In this document: piece after piece, positions 46,517 through 58,300 of the stretch
Layout: the number at the start of each line of letters is the position of its first letter
How positions within the stretch are numbered: the stretch's first letter is position 1
Origin: Leguminivora glycinivorella
Lineage: Eukaryota; Arthropoda; Insecta; Lepidoptera; Tortricidae
Assembly: GCF_023078275.1 (NCBI RefSeq)
Contig: NC_062979.1
Span: 20,317,848-20,381,847 of the forward strand
Length of the DNA stretch: 64,000 nt
Reading direction: 5' to 3'
Made by a program: the position numbers and the translations under genes
Notes under the pieces: generated by a model
Told to the model about the DNA's origin: nothing
The model's database searches: none
What the model saw: only the letters and a program-made list of their open reading frames with translations

Positions 46517-46991
46517 GGAGGTAGGGCATAGCGAATGATATTCCGCTTTGTGTGGTAGGGCACAGCACAGCGGATATTGTCTCGCTCGAATCTAGAGCAG
46601 AGCCCAACTGGGGTAGTACCTCCGCCTTACAGAAGACCGAAGCCAAATAGCACTAGACCCTACTCATAGTGTTGTGTTCCTGTCGGTGAGTAAGGCTGCC
46701 AGAGCTCAACGAGGGTGCGGTGTGCTGATGACGGGAGGACTTACGGAACTAACTTGTTCCGTTTATTGTCCTTTGAGTCGTCGGCAACCCGAACCCTCCT
46801 TAGAACTTGCACACTCCTTTTTACTGTGTACTTAACACAGCAAAAGGGAATGTACAAGTTTCTAATGGGGTGGCAACGCGTATGTGACACTGTTTGAGTT
46901 GCAGGCGTCCATAGGTTACAGTGACCGCTTTACATCAGGCGGGCCGTATACTTGTTTGCCACCGACGTAGTATAAAAAAAAAAAAAAAAAA
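46517..46991 (+). repeat. retroposon family E copy (plus) with poly(A)
   Basis: From aggaggtagggcatagcgaa through ccgaaccctccttagaac and the conserved hairpin to accgacgtagtat and about 18 A. Nearly identical in reverse to 14832-15303. Confidence 0.8.
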
Positions 46992-47247
46992 TTCTCTTAT
47001 TGTTTGTTTTCAATCCTTGCTCAAACTCATTACTGCTGTAGGTACTTTAAATACTGATACATATGTAGTACTAAATCTTAAAATATATTTCAAAATTTTC
47101 TGTAATTTTGCACGCATGTACTTTGCCCAGTTTCTATCTGTGGAAACTTGTTATTGGCTCATTGTTTTTATGTTATAAGCCTTATTGTAACTTTAGCTGT
47201 AAGTTTTCGTAACAAATAAAATAAAATAATAAAATAAATATTTTTTC
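46992..47247. other. AT-rich spacer ending in (AAAT) run
   Basis: Possibly a retroposon 3' end (aacaaataaaataaaataat) just before the SINE; no head seen. Confidence 0.35.
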
Positions 47248-47461
47248 GACGACCGGTCTGGCTCAGTCGGTAGTGATAGTGGGTCCTGGGTTCGAATCCA
47301 GGTAAGGGAATTTATTTGTGTGATGGATATTTTCTATGTATATAAATATGTATTTATCTATTTAAGTAAGTATATCGTCGCTTAGCACCCATAGTACAAG
47401 CTTTGCTTAGTTTGGGGCTAAGTTGATCTGTGTAAGGTGTCCCCAATATTTATTTAATATT
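47248..47461 (+). repeat. SINE family A copy
   Basis: gacgaccggtctggctcagt, shortened head, gggttcgaatccagg, body and tgtccccaatatttattt. Confidence 0.8.
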
Positions 47462-48202
47462 AACAAATAAATATTAAAAATTCTCTAAAATTGCAGAGTA
47501 AATGAAGCGATACCATCAATGCAGATTTTTTATAGCCTTATGCGAGTTATGCATCAAAAAAAAAATGTTGAAATACTCGTATTAAGGAATATCTCAATTT
47601 AAACAACATAATAATATATTACCATTTTATATGCATAATAGTTTGTGTTTGTAAAATAAATATTTTGAGAACATACATAATTATTTATGAATAAGATAAA
47701 ATTACAGCTCCATACCATCCTAAGTCAAAAGCACAGCGTATTTTCTATACTAGCGGGATTCTTCTACAGAAACCCCGAGTTAGATATTTGACGCCTCGTT
47801 TAGTATAATAACAGCATCCTGAGGTCAGCACAAGCAAAACTGTTTTAATGCTAAAGTGAAATATGGGTTTACAGTACTATACAGGATGTATTTAGGGTAT
47901 ACATATACAATCATTCACTACCAAAATGAACGTTAAAGACTAGAGATGCACCGAATATTCGGTTATTATTCGGTATCCGGCCTATTCAGCCTTTTTTTTA
48001 AATATTCGGCCGGATACCGGATAGTGGCGTACTATCCGGCCGGATAGGTACCGGACTTTGAGTAATTATGTTAACTAGAGAGGGCACCTCAACTTGATTT
48101 TGTGTAACAACACTTAGAGCTGATCAGCACACACGCGCTTAGTCTGTGCCGAACGGCTGTGGTAGATTGACGTATCGCAATGAAAAATATTTCGTCTAAA
48201 TA

Positions 48203-48280
48203 ATGCCGTCATGTGTAGTGAGGTACTGCACAGACTGCTCAGGAAAATCTAACAAAAGCTAAGGAGTGACTTTTCATACG
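48203..48280 (+). pseudogene. THAP zinc-finger exon remnant
   Basis: From the ATG it reads MPSCVVRYCTDCSGKSNKS, stop, GVTFHT, then a possible donor GTAGGT. The start M-x-x-C-x4-C and the following G-V-T-F-H are the usual beginning of a THAP domain, found in P-type transposases and some host proteins. The in-frame TAA kills it. Confidence 0.55.
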
Positions 48281-48903
48281 TAGGTTTACTGCATTTTTGT
48301 TTAAACACGCTTACTTTTAAAAAAATGTATCAATATAAACTCATGCCGAAGCGCCATGTTGCGGCGGCCATGTTTCGTTGAAACCAAAGAGTAAAAAATG
48401 CAACAAAAGCAGACGTGACAATATCGCAAGTTAGTTCAAGTTTCCTATCATACATTAAATTATATATATTTATCGACGCAAAAGAGGTTATTTAATTATT
48501 ATTGTCAGAATTGCACAGTTTTCCGACATGTCGGTCTATAACAGATTCTCAATAAGTACGCGTGTCGAATTTCATGTGAGTATGTAAATGTAAGTGCAGT
48601 ACCTAACCTGCCTGAATGAATTTGGGTAGGTAGACGGTCAAGCAAATTATGAGAGTATAAAAACGCGCGAAATTCAAATTTTCTATGGGACGATAAACCC
48701 GCGCCCATACATACATGGATGTAGATAAAGTTATATGTGGATAATTAGGCATTAAAACACTCATGTTATCTTATTAACACAACAAAAACAACACTCATCT
48801 TTTAATGCCTACCATTATGCAAATGTCACATAAATAACTAATATCCAGTTGCGGCTACGTGTACACATGTACGCTCAGTCCGTATACAGCTTTAAAAAAT
48901 GTG

Positions 48904-49158
48904 GGCATTTGAAAAAATTGGGACTCACAGAGTTGTTAAAAAAAAGTTAAATCGCTGTCAGTTTTGCAACGATAATTAAGCATGGAATTTCAATAAAAAC
49001 ATCGTGAATTATACTAAGCTATAATCTAAATTCAGAACGTGAAAAAAGTTTAGTTTTAAATACAGATTTCAAGCTTGATTATCATTACAAAACTAACAGC
49101 GATTTATGTTTTTTGTTAACAACTCACGCTAATTGAAAGTCATAAATTAAAAAATGCC
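48904..49158. mobile_element. MITE family M1, copy 2
   Basis: Long inverted ends starting GGCATTT and ending AAATGCC, with internal gttaaatcgctgtcag and its reverse. Shares gataattaagcatggaattt and the attcagaacgtgaaaaaag block with the copy at 23521-23775. Lies within the THAP-bearing element. Confidence 0.7.
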
Positions 49159-49655
49159 CATGTAAACCCATGTCACTTCTATACTACGACTTCTAATCTA
49201 TGCACTCTATGCAGGGCTCATCATCGCGACCGAAAGGTCGTAAGCGCCGAGTAAAATCGTAGCGCTTGCGACGTTACGGAAGCAGGCCATTGGTTCACAC
49301 CCCGCCCCCTCGCCCCGCCTTCAGCTTACAGGCTGTGACACGTTCGTTGTTTGCTATAGCTCCTCTATACGAAGTAATAATTACTCAATGGTACCGGATG
49401 TGCTATTTTTGATTAAATGATTTTGGGGTAAACAAATGTAAGGTTTAACTGTTAGTGCTAATTATTGTAATAAATAAATAATAAAAATGTAAAAAAAACA
49501 GTTACGGTTATAATACCCTCATAATCATAGCCCTTTTTTATTAAAAAAATAAACATTGAAACAAAAACGAAGTCCGCGCAAATTTCACTACGAAACAAGT
49601 CAAAACCTGCACGACGCGCCCGCTCCCTCTGCTTAAATTGTCGGTATTGTAGGTA

Positions 49656-49713
49656 AAATTCTGCTGTCCGAATGTTCGGTGGCTGGCCACCGAACATTCG
49701 GACAGCAGAATTT
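49656..49713. repeat. 58-base near-perfect palindrome
   Basis: Two 28-base arms beginning AAATTCTGCTGTCCGAATG are exact reverse complements around a two-base centre. It lies in hAT copy 1. The corresponding place in copy 2 has only one arm, followed by other hAT sequence. Confidence 0.85.
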
Positions 49714-49836
49714 AATAATAATAATATAATAGTAATATTCGGTATCTGGATACCGAATATTCGGCCGATGGTTGGGCCGAATATTCGGTATCCGGTATCC
49801 GGCCAAACAACTATTCGTTGCATCTCTAATAAAGAC

Positions 49837-50839
49837 AGGTCAGTGACAGATCCGCTTGGTTTTTGTGCTTATGTGGTTAGTCGACTAATGTTGTAACTAC
49901 CCGAAAAATTACAAAATGGTATGTTTACGTTTTTTTTTAATACCTAACCTAAAATAGTGAGTAGAGTTTTGTTTTGAATGCGTGATTTTCCTTATATTTT
50001 GGACACTACAATGGACAAAATAAGCTGGATACTATCACGTGTCTATATTGTCACGTGCTTAAACAGCTATCTAAAGGTTTTATTCTTTTTCATGTAGATG
50101 CAACTTAAATGGCATAATCTGCATATATCTCAGAAAATTAGTTATTTGCATAATGTTACAAAATAATCTATGTTACAGTTTTTTTGGAGGTATGAAGTCT
50201 GCTATTGAATATTAAGTTTGACCTTTCGATAGGGATAATTCTTAGAAAAATAATTTTGATAGAATAAATATTTGGTTACCTCTTAAAAGGCAAATCCCAG
50301 AAATATTAAAAATCTTTAATACTTAGTGTAATGACTTCCGTTTAATATTCATAAGCATTATGTCATATAATAAAAAATGCTACTTAGAAAATTATTAGAC
50401 AATAAGTATTAATGACTAAAATTATTTTGACTTTGAACTTTGATTCCTGTCAACTTTGCAACAAGTTAATAAATTAAATGGAGGAAATATTTTTCACGTC
50501 ATGAATTTTAAGTACCTAGATAGTCCCACAAAACAAAAGAGTTTATGCAACTAACAAAAAATCAAATACCTAATCATTTGAAAGTCACACTTAAAGCGTT
50601 AATGAAAAGCGCCATTAGTAGTTGATAAGATATTATAATCTATTAACACTAGAATAAGTCTTTTAATATAATTTAAGGTACTAACTTTGAAAATGAGTGC
50701 TTCATTTCGCCGTTAAACGTAAGTTTGGCGAAAAAACTAGAAACTGTATAACTGTAATCTTTGTTTTCAATAAATAAAAAAAAACTAAAATGTACAGTAA
50801 CGATTCTAGCTATTATTTGTAACCTTTTTTTTATAACCT
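49837..50839. other. intergenic, nothing recognised
   Basis: AT-rich, stop-dense. Confidence 0.4.
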
Positions 50840-51018
50840 ATATTGTTTCCCACTGCTGGGCAAAGGCCTCCCCTGTTTTCCGCCACTCGTCACGGCTCTT
50901 TGCATGCTCCCGCCAATCGCCACAAAATGAGTCCAGGTCTTTCCGCCATCTCATTTTTGGCCTACCTCGGCCTCGGGTAATTTGTGGTGCCCATTCGGTC
51001 GCTATTTTGGCCCATTAT
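50840..51018 (-). repeat. LINE protein C-terminus fragment (type L)
   Basis: Minus strand reads RWRKDLDSFCGDWREHAKSR and DEWRKTGEAFAQQWE. RTE-like LINE C-terminus, different subfamily from type G. Confidence 0.6.
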
Positions 51019-51104
51019 TGTAACCTATTTCAGTTTATTAAGATTATGTAGAATGGGTATACGGCAATGCAATAAAATGCTTAGATACCTACGGAGTCTT
51101 AGTC

Positions 51105-51166
51105 GGTGGTCCATAGAAAGTATTTACTGCTTTCCATCAGGTGGGCAGTAGGTATGCTTGTTTACA
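51105..51166 (+). repeat. LINE 3' UTR fragment
   Basis: ctttccatcaggtgggcagt and atgcttgtttacaa resemble the 'catcaggcgg...cttgtttgcc' end of family E. Short. Confidence 0.35.
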
Positions 51167-52084
51167 AGCAACGCAATGAACAACAATACATACGCGGGTC
51201 TGTGCTAACTTTTTATAAATATTTGCCAATCACAATAATTAAAATTACCCCTGTTAAAATAATTTCCATTTAATTTTTCTTATAGTTTGTATTTTGACAA
51301 ATTTAAATTAGGTAAGTAATTTTCAGGAGCCTGTCTTTACAACTCTGTGGCTTCCCAAATAAAACATTTCCAAGCATAAAAACCCAAAAAGCGCCCACAT
51401 AAACAGAAAAGTTACAAGATAATACCCTAAATGTATTTTCGCATACAAATTCAGTCGCAATCTGATAAAACTCTCTCGATCCATTTCGTGGCAACTTTCC
51501 TTTTATCTTTACCGCCACGCCGAAATTTGTACTCTTATCGCTCAAACTTTGCCAAATTCCATTTTGCATTCAATCTTTCAGCAGTCACTGCACGCTGTGA
51601 TAAGGTTTTTCCGTTTCGATGATATTGAATTATGTGAAATTACCATCAAGAAATAAAACGTAGACAAGTGGCAAATCGTTAACGCTCCTTAGCGTATCAC
51701 AGACATATTTTTCGTTCTTAATAATATAACACTAGTGCTACAGAAAGAGATACCCACAATATACGTCACTGAGCGTTATTTGATCGTTCATTACACTACC
51801 GACTGCGCCAATAGGGGCCCAACTCTCAAAAAAACCTTTTTGCTTCAACTAACCTACAAAGTGAAAATCAAACAAGAATATTTTATTATTACACCACAAA
51901 GCAATTGTGTAAGTAGAAATTGCAGCATATTAAAAAAATAGGCGCTAAGACTTGATTTACCATAATATATAAAACAAATAAAATTGTTATTCACCCCTTT
52001 TAGGTACTTACTACTGACAACTAGAGTCATCAGTGTGAGTTGTTAGTATTCTATGTACACTTGTATAGAGAGGTAATGCGCCAT
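51167..52084. other. upstream of takeout gene 1, nothing recognised
   Basis: Short unassigned frames on both strands. No motif. Confidence 0.4.
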
Positions 52085-52190
52085 TTGTTGTAGTCCTAAG
52101 GCACCCCAGACGTGCAAAGGGCCTTCACGAGCTCGCGACACGCCTTCCTATCTTCAACGACCCTTGTGGCCTCACTCCAGCTCATTGCGC
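52085..52190 (-). repeat. LINE protein fragment (type M)
   Basis: Minus strand reads MSWSEATRVVEDRKACRELV then KALCTSGVP, like the short C-termini of LINE proteins. It lies 0.35 kb upstream of takeout gene 1. Confidence 0.4.
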
Positions 52191-52519
52191 CATTTATATT
52201 AATTTAATTTTGGATATATTATATTTGTAGTTCACTATCCCCTCGAAATATATTTTCATGTAATCACGTGTCAAGCAACGCTGTATTTCTATATGCATAC
52301 CAAACACCTCTCTTGTACATAATGTAACTAAAATGAAACAAGAAAAAAAAATCTCACTTCGCTATGTTATTGCTGACGTATTTTCCTTAGATACCTAGTC
52401 AAAAGGACAAAATGTTGTAAAACAAAAGAAGTCAGGTGTCACCGTGCATACTGGTTTTTATTGTATGACGTATGGAGTTTGAGGTACATATTTAATGCTT
52501 GCCAATTCAGTACTGCTGG

Positions 52520-52550
52520 TATTAGGGGGAAACAGTACGGAGGGATCAGT
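52520..52550 (+). promoter_or_regulatory. putative core promoter of takeout gene 1
   Basis: ATCAGT at 52545-52550 matches the arthropod initiator. A TATA-like TATTAGG lies at 52520-52526, 26 bases before the TCAGT. This would give a 5' leader of about 18 bases. The same layout recurs before the downstream paralogue. Confidence 0.5.
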
Positions 52551-52564
52551 CGTGTCTTTCCAAA

Positions 52565-52619
52565 ATGTTTGTTAAATCTTTGGTGACCCTTGCCTTTGTA
52601 GGTTTAGTTAGCTGTGCAG
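52565..52619 (+). CDS. takeout/JHBP gene exon 1 (signal peptide)
   Basis: Encodes 18 codons, MFVKSLVTLAFVGLVSCA, plus one base of the next codon, followed by a GTAAGT donor. The ATG is the first one downstream of the initiator at 52546 and gives a clear hydrophobic leader with a small-residue cleavage site. Confidence 0.9.
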
Positions 52620-55324
52620 GTAAGTAATTTTTTTTATAGATTCTTACTTTAATATCATGGTAATTTATGACCAACCCTTATACTTAAATTATTTATCTAT
52701 TTTAGGTCCAGCATTAGAATCAAAAGTTCTCAATTGATGCATTTTTATATAATCGTATTTAACCCGTCAAGTTCAAATTTAAGCAGTTTTATGTACGGTC
52801 AGCCAAGAAAGTGGTTTACCTCTTTCGACTCTATTTTAAACACATAAGGTCAAAAGGTAAACCACTTTTTTGGCTGATTGTACTTTATTGAGTTTAACTG
52901 TAATGTTGGCAGTAGGCTAGCCACTTGTCACTGCAATAAATATCTTTTTTTTAACTTTCTTAATCGTTAATGGTATTTACTGAATCTCGCGCAGTTTTAT
53001 GTGCTTTGCCCTCCTTCTTTTTTCTTACTTTCATAATTTTTTTGGCACTGAATATTTGATTATCAACAATAATTATTGTGGTTTGGTTTAGTTGATAGGC
53101 TACTAAACTCTTCTCTGCAAAAATTACAATTTCATTCTCTTTCAAGCCAAACAGTGACAATGATACTTGAGCAGTTTCCCCTTTTAAGATTGACTGAGGC
53201 CCACGGTAAGCTCAAGAAGGCTTGTGTTGTGGGTACTCAGACAACGATATATATAATATATAAATACTTATATACATAGAAAACATCCATGACTCAGGAA
53301 CAAATATCTGTGCTCATCACACAAATAAATGCCCTTACCGGGATTCGAACCCGGGACCGCGGCGTAGCAGGCAGGGTCACTACCGACTGCGCCAGACCAG
53401 TCGTCGCCTTTTAGGAATATAGAGTTATTTTATATTATGTATGATTACCATTTTTTTTTTGTTACAGTACCCCTAACCAAATGCAAGATAGACGACTCAA
53501 AATGCATTAAACAGAACACCGAAGTCCTGATCCCTCTATTCGCGGCCGGCATCCCGGATCTCGGCATTGAGCAGTTGGATCCCGTCTCGTTCAAGAAGAT
53601 CGACTCGAGCAGTGATCTGCTGAAGCTGGTCTTCAAAGATGCTACGCTTAAAGGGCTTAGCACTTGCAGATTCAAGAGTATCAAGTAAGTTTTCTTGATT
53701 GTCTACTTTTTAAGTAGGTTCAGGAAAAGATATTTAATAAGTGCAAGTAGTGGATTGCAATACCATTAAACAGAACACCGAAGTCCTGATCCCTCTATTC
53801 GCGGCCGGCATCCCGAATCTCGGCATTGAGCAGTTGGATCCCGTCTCGTTCAAGAAGATCGACTCGAGCAGTGATCTGCTGAAGCTGGTCTTCAAAGATG
53901 CTACGCTTAAAAGGCTTAGTACTTGCAGATTCAAGAGTATCAAGTAAGTATTCTTGATTGGCTACTTTTTAAGGTAGGTTCAGGAAAAGATATTTAATAA
54001 GTGCAAGTAGTGGATTGCAATACCATTAAACAGAACACCGAAGTCCTGATCCCTCTATTTGCGGCCGGCATCCTGAATCTCGGCATTGAGCAGTTGGATC
54101 CCGTCTCGTTCAAGAAGATCGACTAGTGATCTAATGAAGCTGGTCTTCGAACATGCTACCCTGAAAGGCTCGAACAGATTGAAGAGCAATAAGTAAGTTT
54201 TTTCAATGGCTGGGTTTAAAGTGGAAACTGAGAGGATGAACAATATGAGCGCGCGGTGTCCATATCACAATTCAAAAACTCAAAAATGTGATTAGCGAAT
54301 AGGCCACAGGGGTACCTACTTTAATAATTATGTTAAGTTTAGAAGCAAATCAATTTTACCAAAAATTAAAAAATGAAGGTTAAGTTTTCAATTACTTGCA
54401 TAAAAGATATACCTGTGTTTGAGCCGGAACCCAAACATTAAATAAAACAATCTTAATATCAAACTCAATAAAAACAAAATGCAGTATTATGTACAATTGC
54501 AATCTATTCCTTTTTCTATAAAATATCTTGTTAGAGATGTATACGGTCTTTTAACGTCAAATTACACAAAAAAGACTATTAAATGTGGCGTTTTACAAAT
54601 ATCTTTATCGATACCGCTAAGCTACCCGCTTTGCTTAACGTTCCGCTGGCGCCTGTTACTGAGACCGTACTAAGGACGGGGTGCCAAAGAATAAGCGTGG
54701 GTTTTCATTATAAACACATACTTTCTTCGCAGGAACTTATAGGATTTCTCAAATGTTTTTCTTTGCGAAGAAAAGCTATTGTCTACATTCTTTAAAGCCT
54801 GTTGAATACTATGAAAGTATTTTATTAAAGGCCAAAATAAAGGCATTAAAAATGCAAGGTGTTTTAATTTTTATGAGTTTATTCATCATTTTATTCTAAG
54901 ACAGTGTTGCGAAAATAATTAGTATCTGGAAGAAGCTTTGCTCAGAAAATATCTAACTAGATCGATTGTTTGCCCTCAATGAGTTAGCAATAAACAGCAC
55001 CAATGAAATATTGTCAGACACCTTACAAGTTCGACGTAGTCTCATTGAACTAAGCAATACTTCTAATATAGGTGCTAGGCGATGATATATACTTAAACAG
55101 ATAAATACATACTTATATACTTAGATCATAGATTAAATATACGAAGATCATACCATCCCATACATTAAAATGCGACCGCCTAAGAACGCGCATACACTAC
55201 ATCACACATAGATGGCGCCACATAAAATGCCTTGTTGCCATCGATTGGCTGTAGATTATTTGATTGATTCTTAGGCGGTCGCATTTTTAACCCGCGACAC
55301 AAAAACGATGTTATAAGTTTGACG

Positions 55325-55384
<60 letters not shown>

Positions 55385-58300
55385 TGTCTGTGGCATCGTA
55401 ACTCCCGAACGGATGAACCGATTTAGATTTTTTTTTATAAACTGAGTTAGTCGGGAGTGTTCTTAGCCATGTTTTATGAAAATCGGTCTACTATGGCGGG
55501 GTTTTTTTCAAAATTTTAATTTTGTGGTTAGGTTACAATGTATGTTATGGTATGATCTTCTTATATTACATTTTTTTTTAACAATTATTACTACATATAT
55601 ATATAAAAAAAAAGGTAGGAAGGATACCTAAAGGAACCCGTTCTGGGCCATGCCGGGTCCAAAGGTCTCTTCTCTTCTTCAGGGCCCGGCTGTCTCAACC
55701 GCGAAGGGCACGAAGTCATAAGTGGCTTCCAAGGCAGAGTACTTCAGGCGTTTGTTTTTGGCGGCAGTCTCTGCTGCTGAGCCTGCCGTCTTAACTGTGT
55801 GTCTGATATGGGATGCAGCAAATGTACTCACACACGTTGCATCCCATATAAGACACCGCCCTCTCTGCCAAGGAACCAGCGTCAGCCCGTCTATTACATA
55901 TAGAAAACAACCATAACAGTAAAAAATATCTGTGTTCATCAAATTCACAAATAAATGCTCTTACCGGGATTTGCCCGGGACCATCGGTTTGGCTGGTTGC
56001 CGACTAGGCCAGACCGGTCGTCATATTGTATTGAGGAAGCAAGACCCTTTAAGATGTTTTTTTCTTCAATTACAGACGCGATGCTGCCAAGCTGAGTGCC
56101 AAAATCCATTGCGATGTCTCCATGGACGGCAAATACGACATGAAGGGACAGATCCTTGGTCTCCCCATCAACGGAGATGGAAACATGCACATTGAACACG
56201 GTAAGTTATGTAGCTTTTATTATTTTATCTTCTTCATCAGCTGTATTCACTTACTAATAATTAGAATCTTCTGAAAGACACCAAATAATTAGAATCACAA
56301 GATCGCCTGGTGCCTGTCTCTGTTTATCAACGGTTTTCTCTCCATTATTAAAGTTGGCTAAACAAGAGTATTTTGTGTACCTATCTCTATATAAAAACAA
56401 ATATTCATGCTAAATATCAACACCATTCTACCGTGCAAATATAATTATTCGAGGTAAACTTTTGACGCATCAGTTTTCCCAACATCGAAAGTAACGCGCA
56501 TTTATTTCTTTTAAATATTAGCTAAATTAAATATCGGATTATTCCAAACATTTACCAAATTTATTCAAGAAAACTAAACACGTTCGTCATCCGAAGGTTG
56601 CGGTCAAAGTAAAGTAAACAATGCTTGTTTGATTTTATTTTTAATAGATCTGTAAACTTTCGGGCGAAGCCTGTTTTGATGTAAATGATGTCATTGTTTG
56701 CCACCTTTGACACACGCCATGAGCTGCCGAGGCTGGGACACGTCAATCAACGTTTATGACAATTACCCCTTGTTCTTTATGAATTCTTAGTAATATTGTT
56801 TTATTGCATTGTTACAATGTTATGATATAATGAGAGTCGATAGTGGTAAAATAATTAGAGATGCAACGAATAGTTGTTTGGCCGGATATTCGGTATCCGG
56901 CCGCCGAATATTCGGACAGCAGAATTTTACCTACAATACCTACAATTTAAGCAGGGAGCGGGCGCGTCGTGCAGGTTTTGACTTGTTTCGTAGTGAACTT
57001 CACGCGGAGTCCGTTTTTGTTTAAATGTTTATTTTTTTTAATAATAAAGGGTTATGATTATAAGTATTAGAGTGTGGCTAATGAAATATTGCCCCAACTT
57101 TTGGCGGGAAATTCAAAAAATCTAGGGCTGGTCACACTTGGTATAGTAGGAGATATAGTTTTGATACTAGAAAATATTTTTGATTTCTGTGCACACTTAT
57201 ATTGAAAATCAATAGAAATTGCTAATATATGTACAGAAATTTTACAAAATCTGTTAGCATTTGACGTATTAATGATATGATATTAGTGGATATGACGCCC
57301 GACTTTCAATCCGGAGGTCGCGGGTTCAAATCCTGGCTCGTACCAATGAGTTTTTCGGAACTTACGTACGAAATATCATTTAATATATACCACTAGCTTT
57401 ACGGTGAAGGAAAACATCGTGAGGAAACCTGCATACATCAGCGAAAAAATTCAAAGATTTATGTGAAGTCTCCAACCCGCATTGGGCTAGCGTGGAGACT
57501 ATATAGCCCGAGCCCTCTCAGACATGAGAGGAGACCTGTGCACAGCAGTGGAACGTATATAGGCTAAATTATATTATTTATTTTATTTTTTATATTTTTA
57601 TATCAAATTACTACTGACCAGTCACTTCACTGATTTCTTCTAAATTTTGGTTTTTCGTAAGTAAGTCGTTACGTTCCAATATTTTTATTTTATTAATGCT
57701 TTCCAGAGCTTCGAGTTTCTCCTTGTCTTTACACTCTTTTCCTGTTTATGAGATTTAAGTTTTATTATATTCACATACTTAATCAAAGTTACAGGCAAAT
57801 GTTAGAACTAGTAATTAAAGTATCAAAATATTAATAGAGCACCATCCTACTATATTGTTTACGACTTGTAAACATTGCAGTTTTTCATTATATGCCGCTT
57901 CACGTCGACTTCGCTCTTGGTTGTAATTATTTATTAGCTTAAACGGCAAATTGCGGACCTCGCTTGGTATTGTCATTGTTATAATATTTAAGATTTACCC
58001 TTAATAACCCGCGAACAATTTGAATAAGTGACATAAATTGACAGCAGACTTTTAGCCTTTTTTTTAAACCATAGACAATTGGTGATACCACAAGGAAATA
58101 TCTGTCAACAATATTTGGCTAGCCAGACTCTATAATCGTAACTGTTTTTTTTTACATTTAATTTGTTTACTCCAAAATCATTCAATCAAAATAGCACATC
58201 CGGTATCCGGAGGGTAGTACGTCACTATTCGGTATCCGGCCGAATATTAAAATAAGGGCCGAATAGGCCGGATACCGAATAGTAACCGAATATTCGGTGC

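Larger units (their letters stand above)
48056..49389. mobile_element. 1.33 kb element with THAP-like exon, nested in hAT copy 1
   Basis: Flanked by direct GGTACCGGA at 48047-48055 and 49390-49398. Imperfect inverted ends CTTTGAGTAATTAT and ATAATTACTCAAT. Sister hAT copy 2 lacks the block. The 9 bp duplication and THAP exon fit a P-like or Mutator-like DNA transposon remnant; the class is not settled. Confidence 0.6.
47941..49828 (-). mobile_element. hAT-like element, copy 1, with nested insertions
   Basis: Ends TAGAGATGCACCGAATA and the reverse TATTCGTTGCATCTCTA. Flanks TTAAAGAC (47933-47940) and ATAAAGAC (49829-49836) match at 7 of 8, as an aged 8 bp target duplication. The interior is rich in CCGAATATTCGG and GGTATCCGG motifs. 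It is in the opposite orientation to copy 2 at 56856. The 1.33 kb extra block here (48056-49389) is absent from copy 2. No transposase frame. Confidence 0.8.
53721..54240 (+). repeat. 260 bp tandem duplication in takeout intron 2
   Basis: The motif caggaaaagatatttaataa recurs at 53721 and 53981, exactly 260 bp apart, and each time leads into an exon-2-like segment with donor and the same intron flank (ttcttgattg, ggctactttt). The duplicated unit is therefore exon plus flanking intron. Copies 2b and 2c share a 5' end that differs from exon 2, so they duplicated from each other after the first event. Confidence 0.85.
55134..55568. mobile_element. inverted-repeat element enclosing two others (intron 2)
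   Basis: aagatcataccat at 55144 onward and atggtatgatctt near 55553-55561 belong to about 29 bp inverted ends (55134-55163 and 55540-55568). Inside are a TTAA-flanked MITE (55169-55286) and the (GTCT)n repeat (55287-55540). Confidence 0.5.

Noticed and set aside
51303..51569. 88-codon minus-strand frame upstream of takeout gene 1
   Set aside because: No family signal; overlapping frame on the other strand is equally long. Not supported as a gene.
53445..53943. Minus-strand frames of 79 and 69 codons opposite the exon-2 copies
   Set aside because: They are antisense shadows of well-supported exons of the plus-strand takeout gene.
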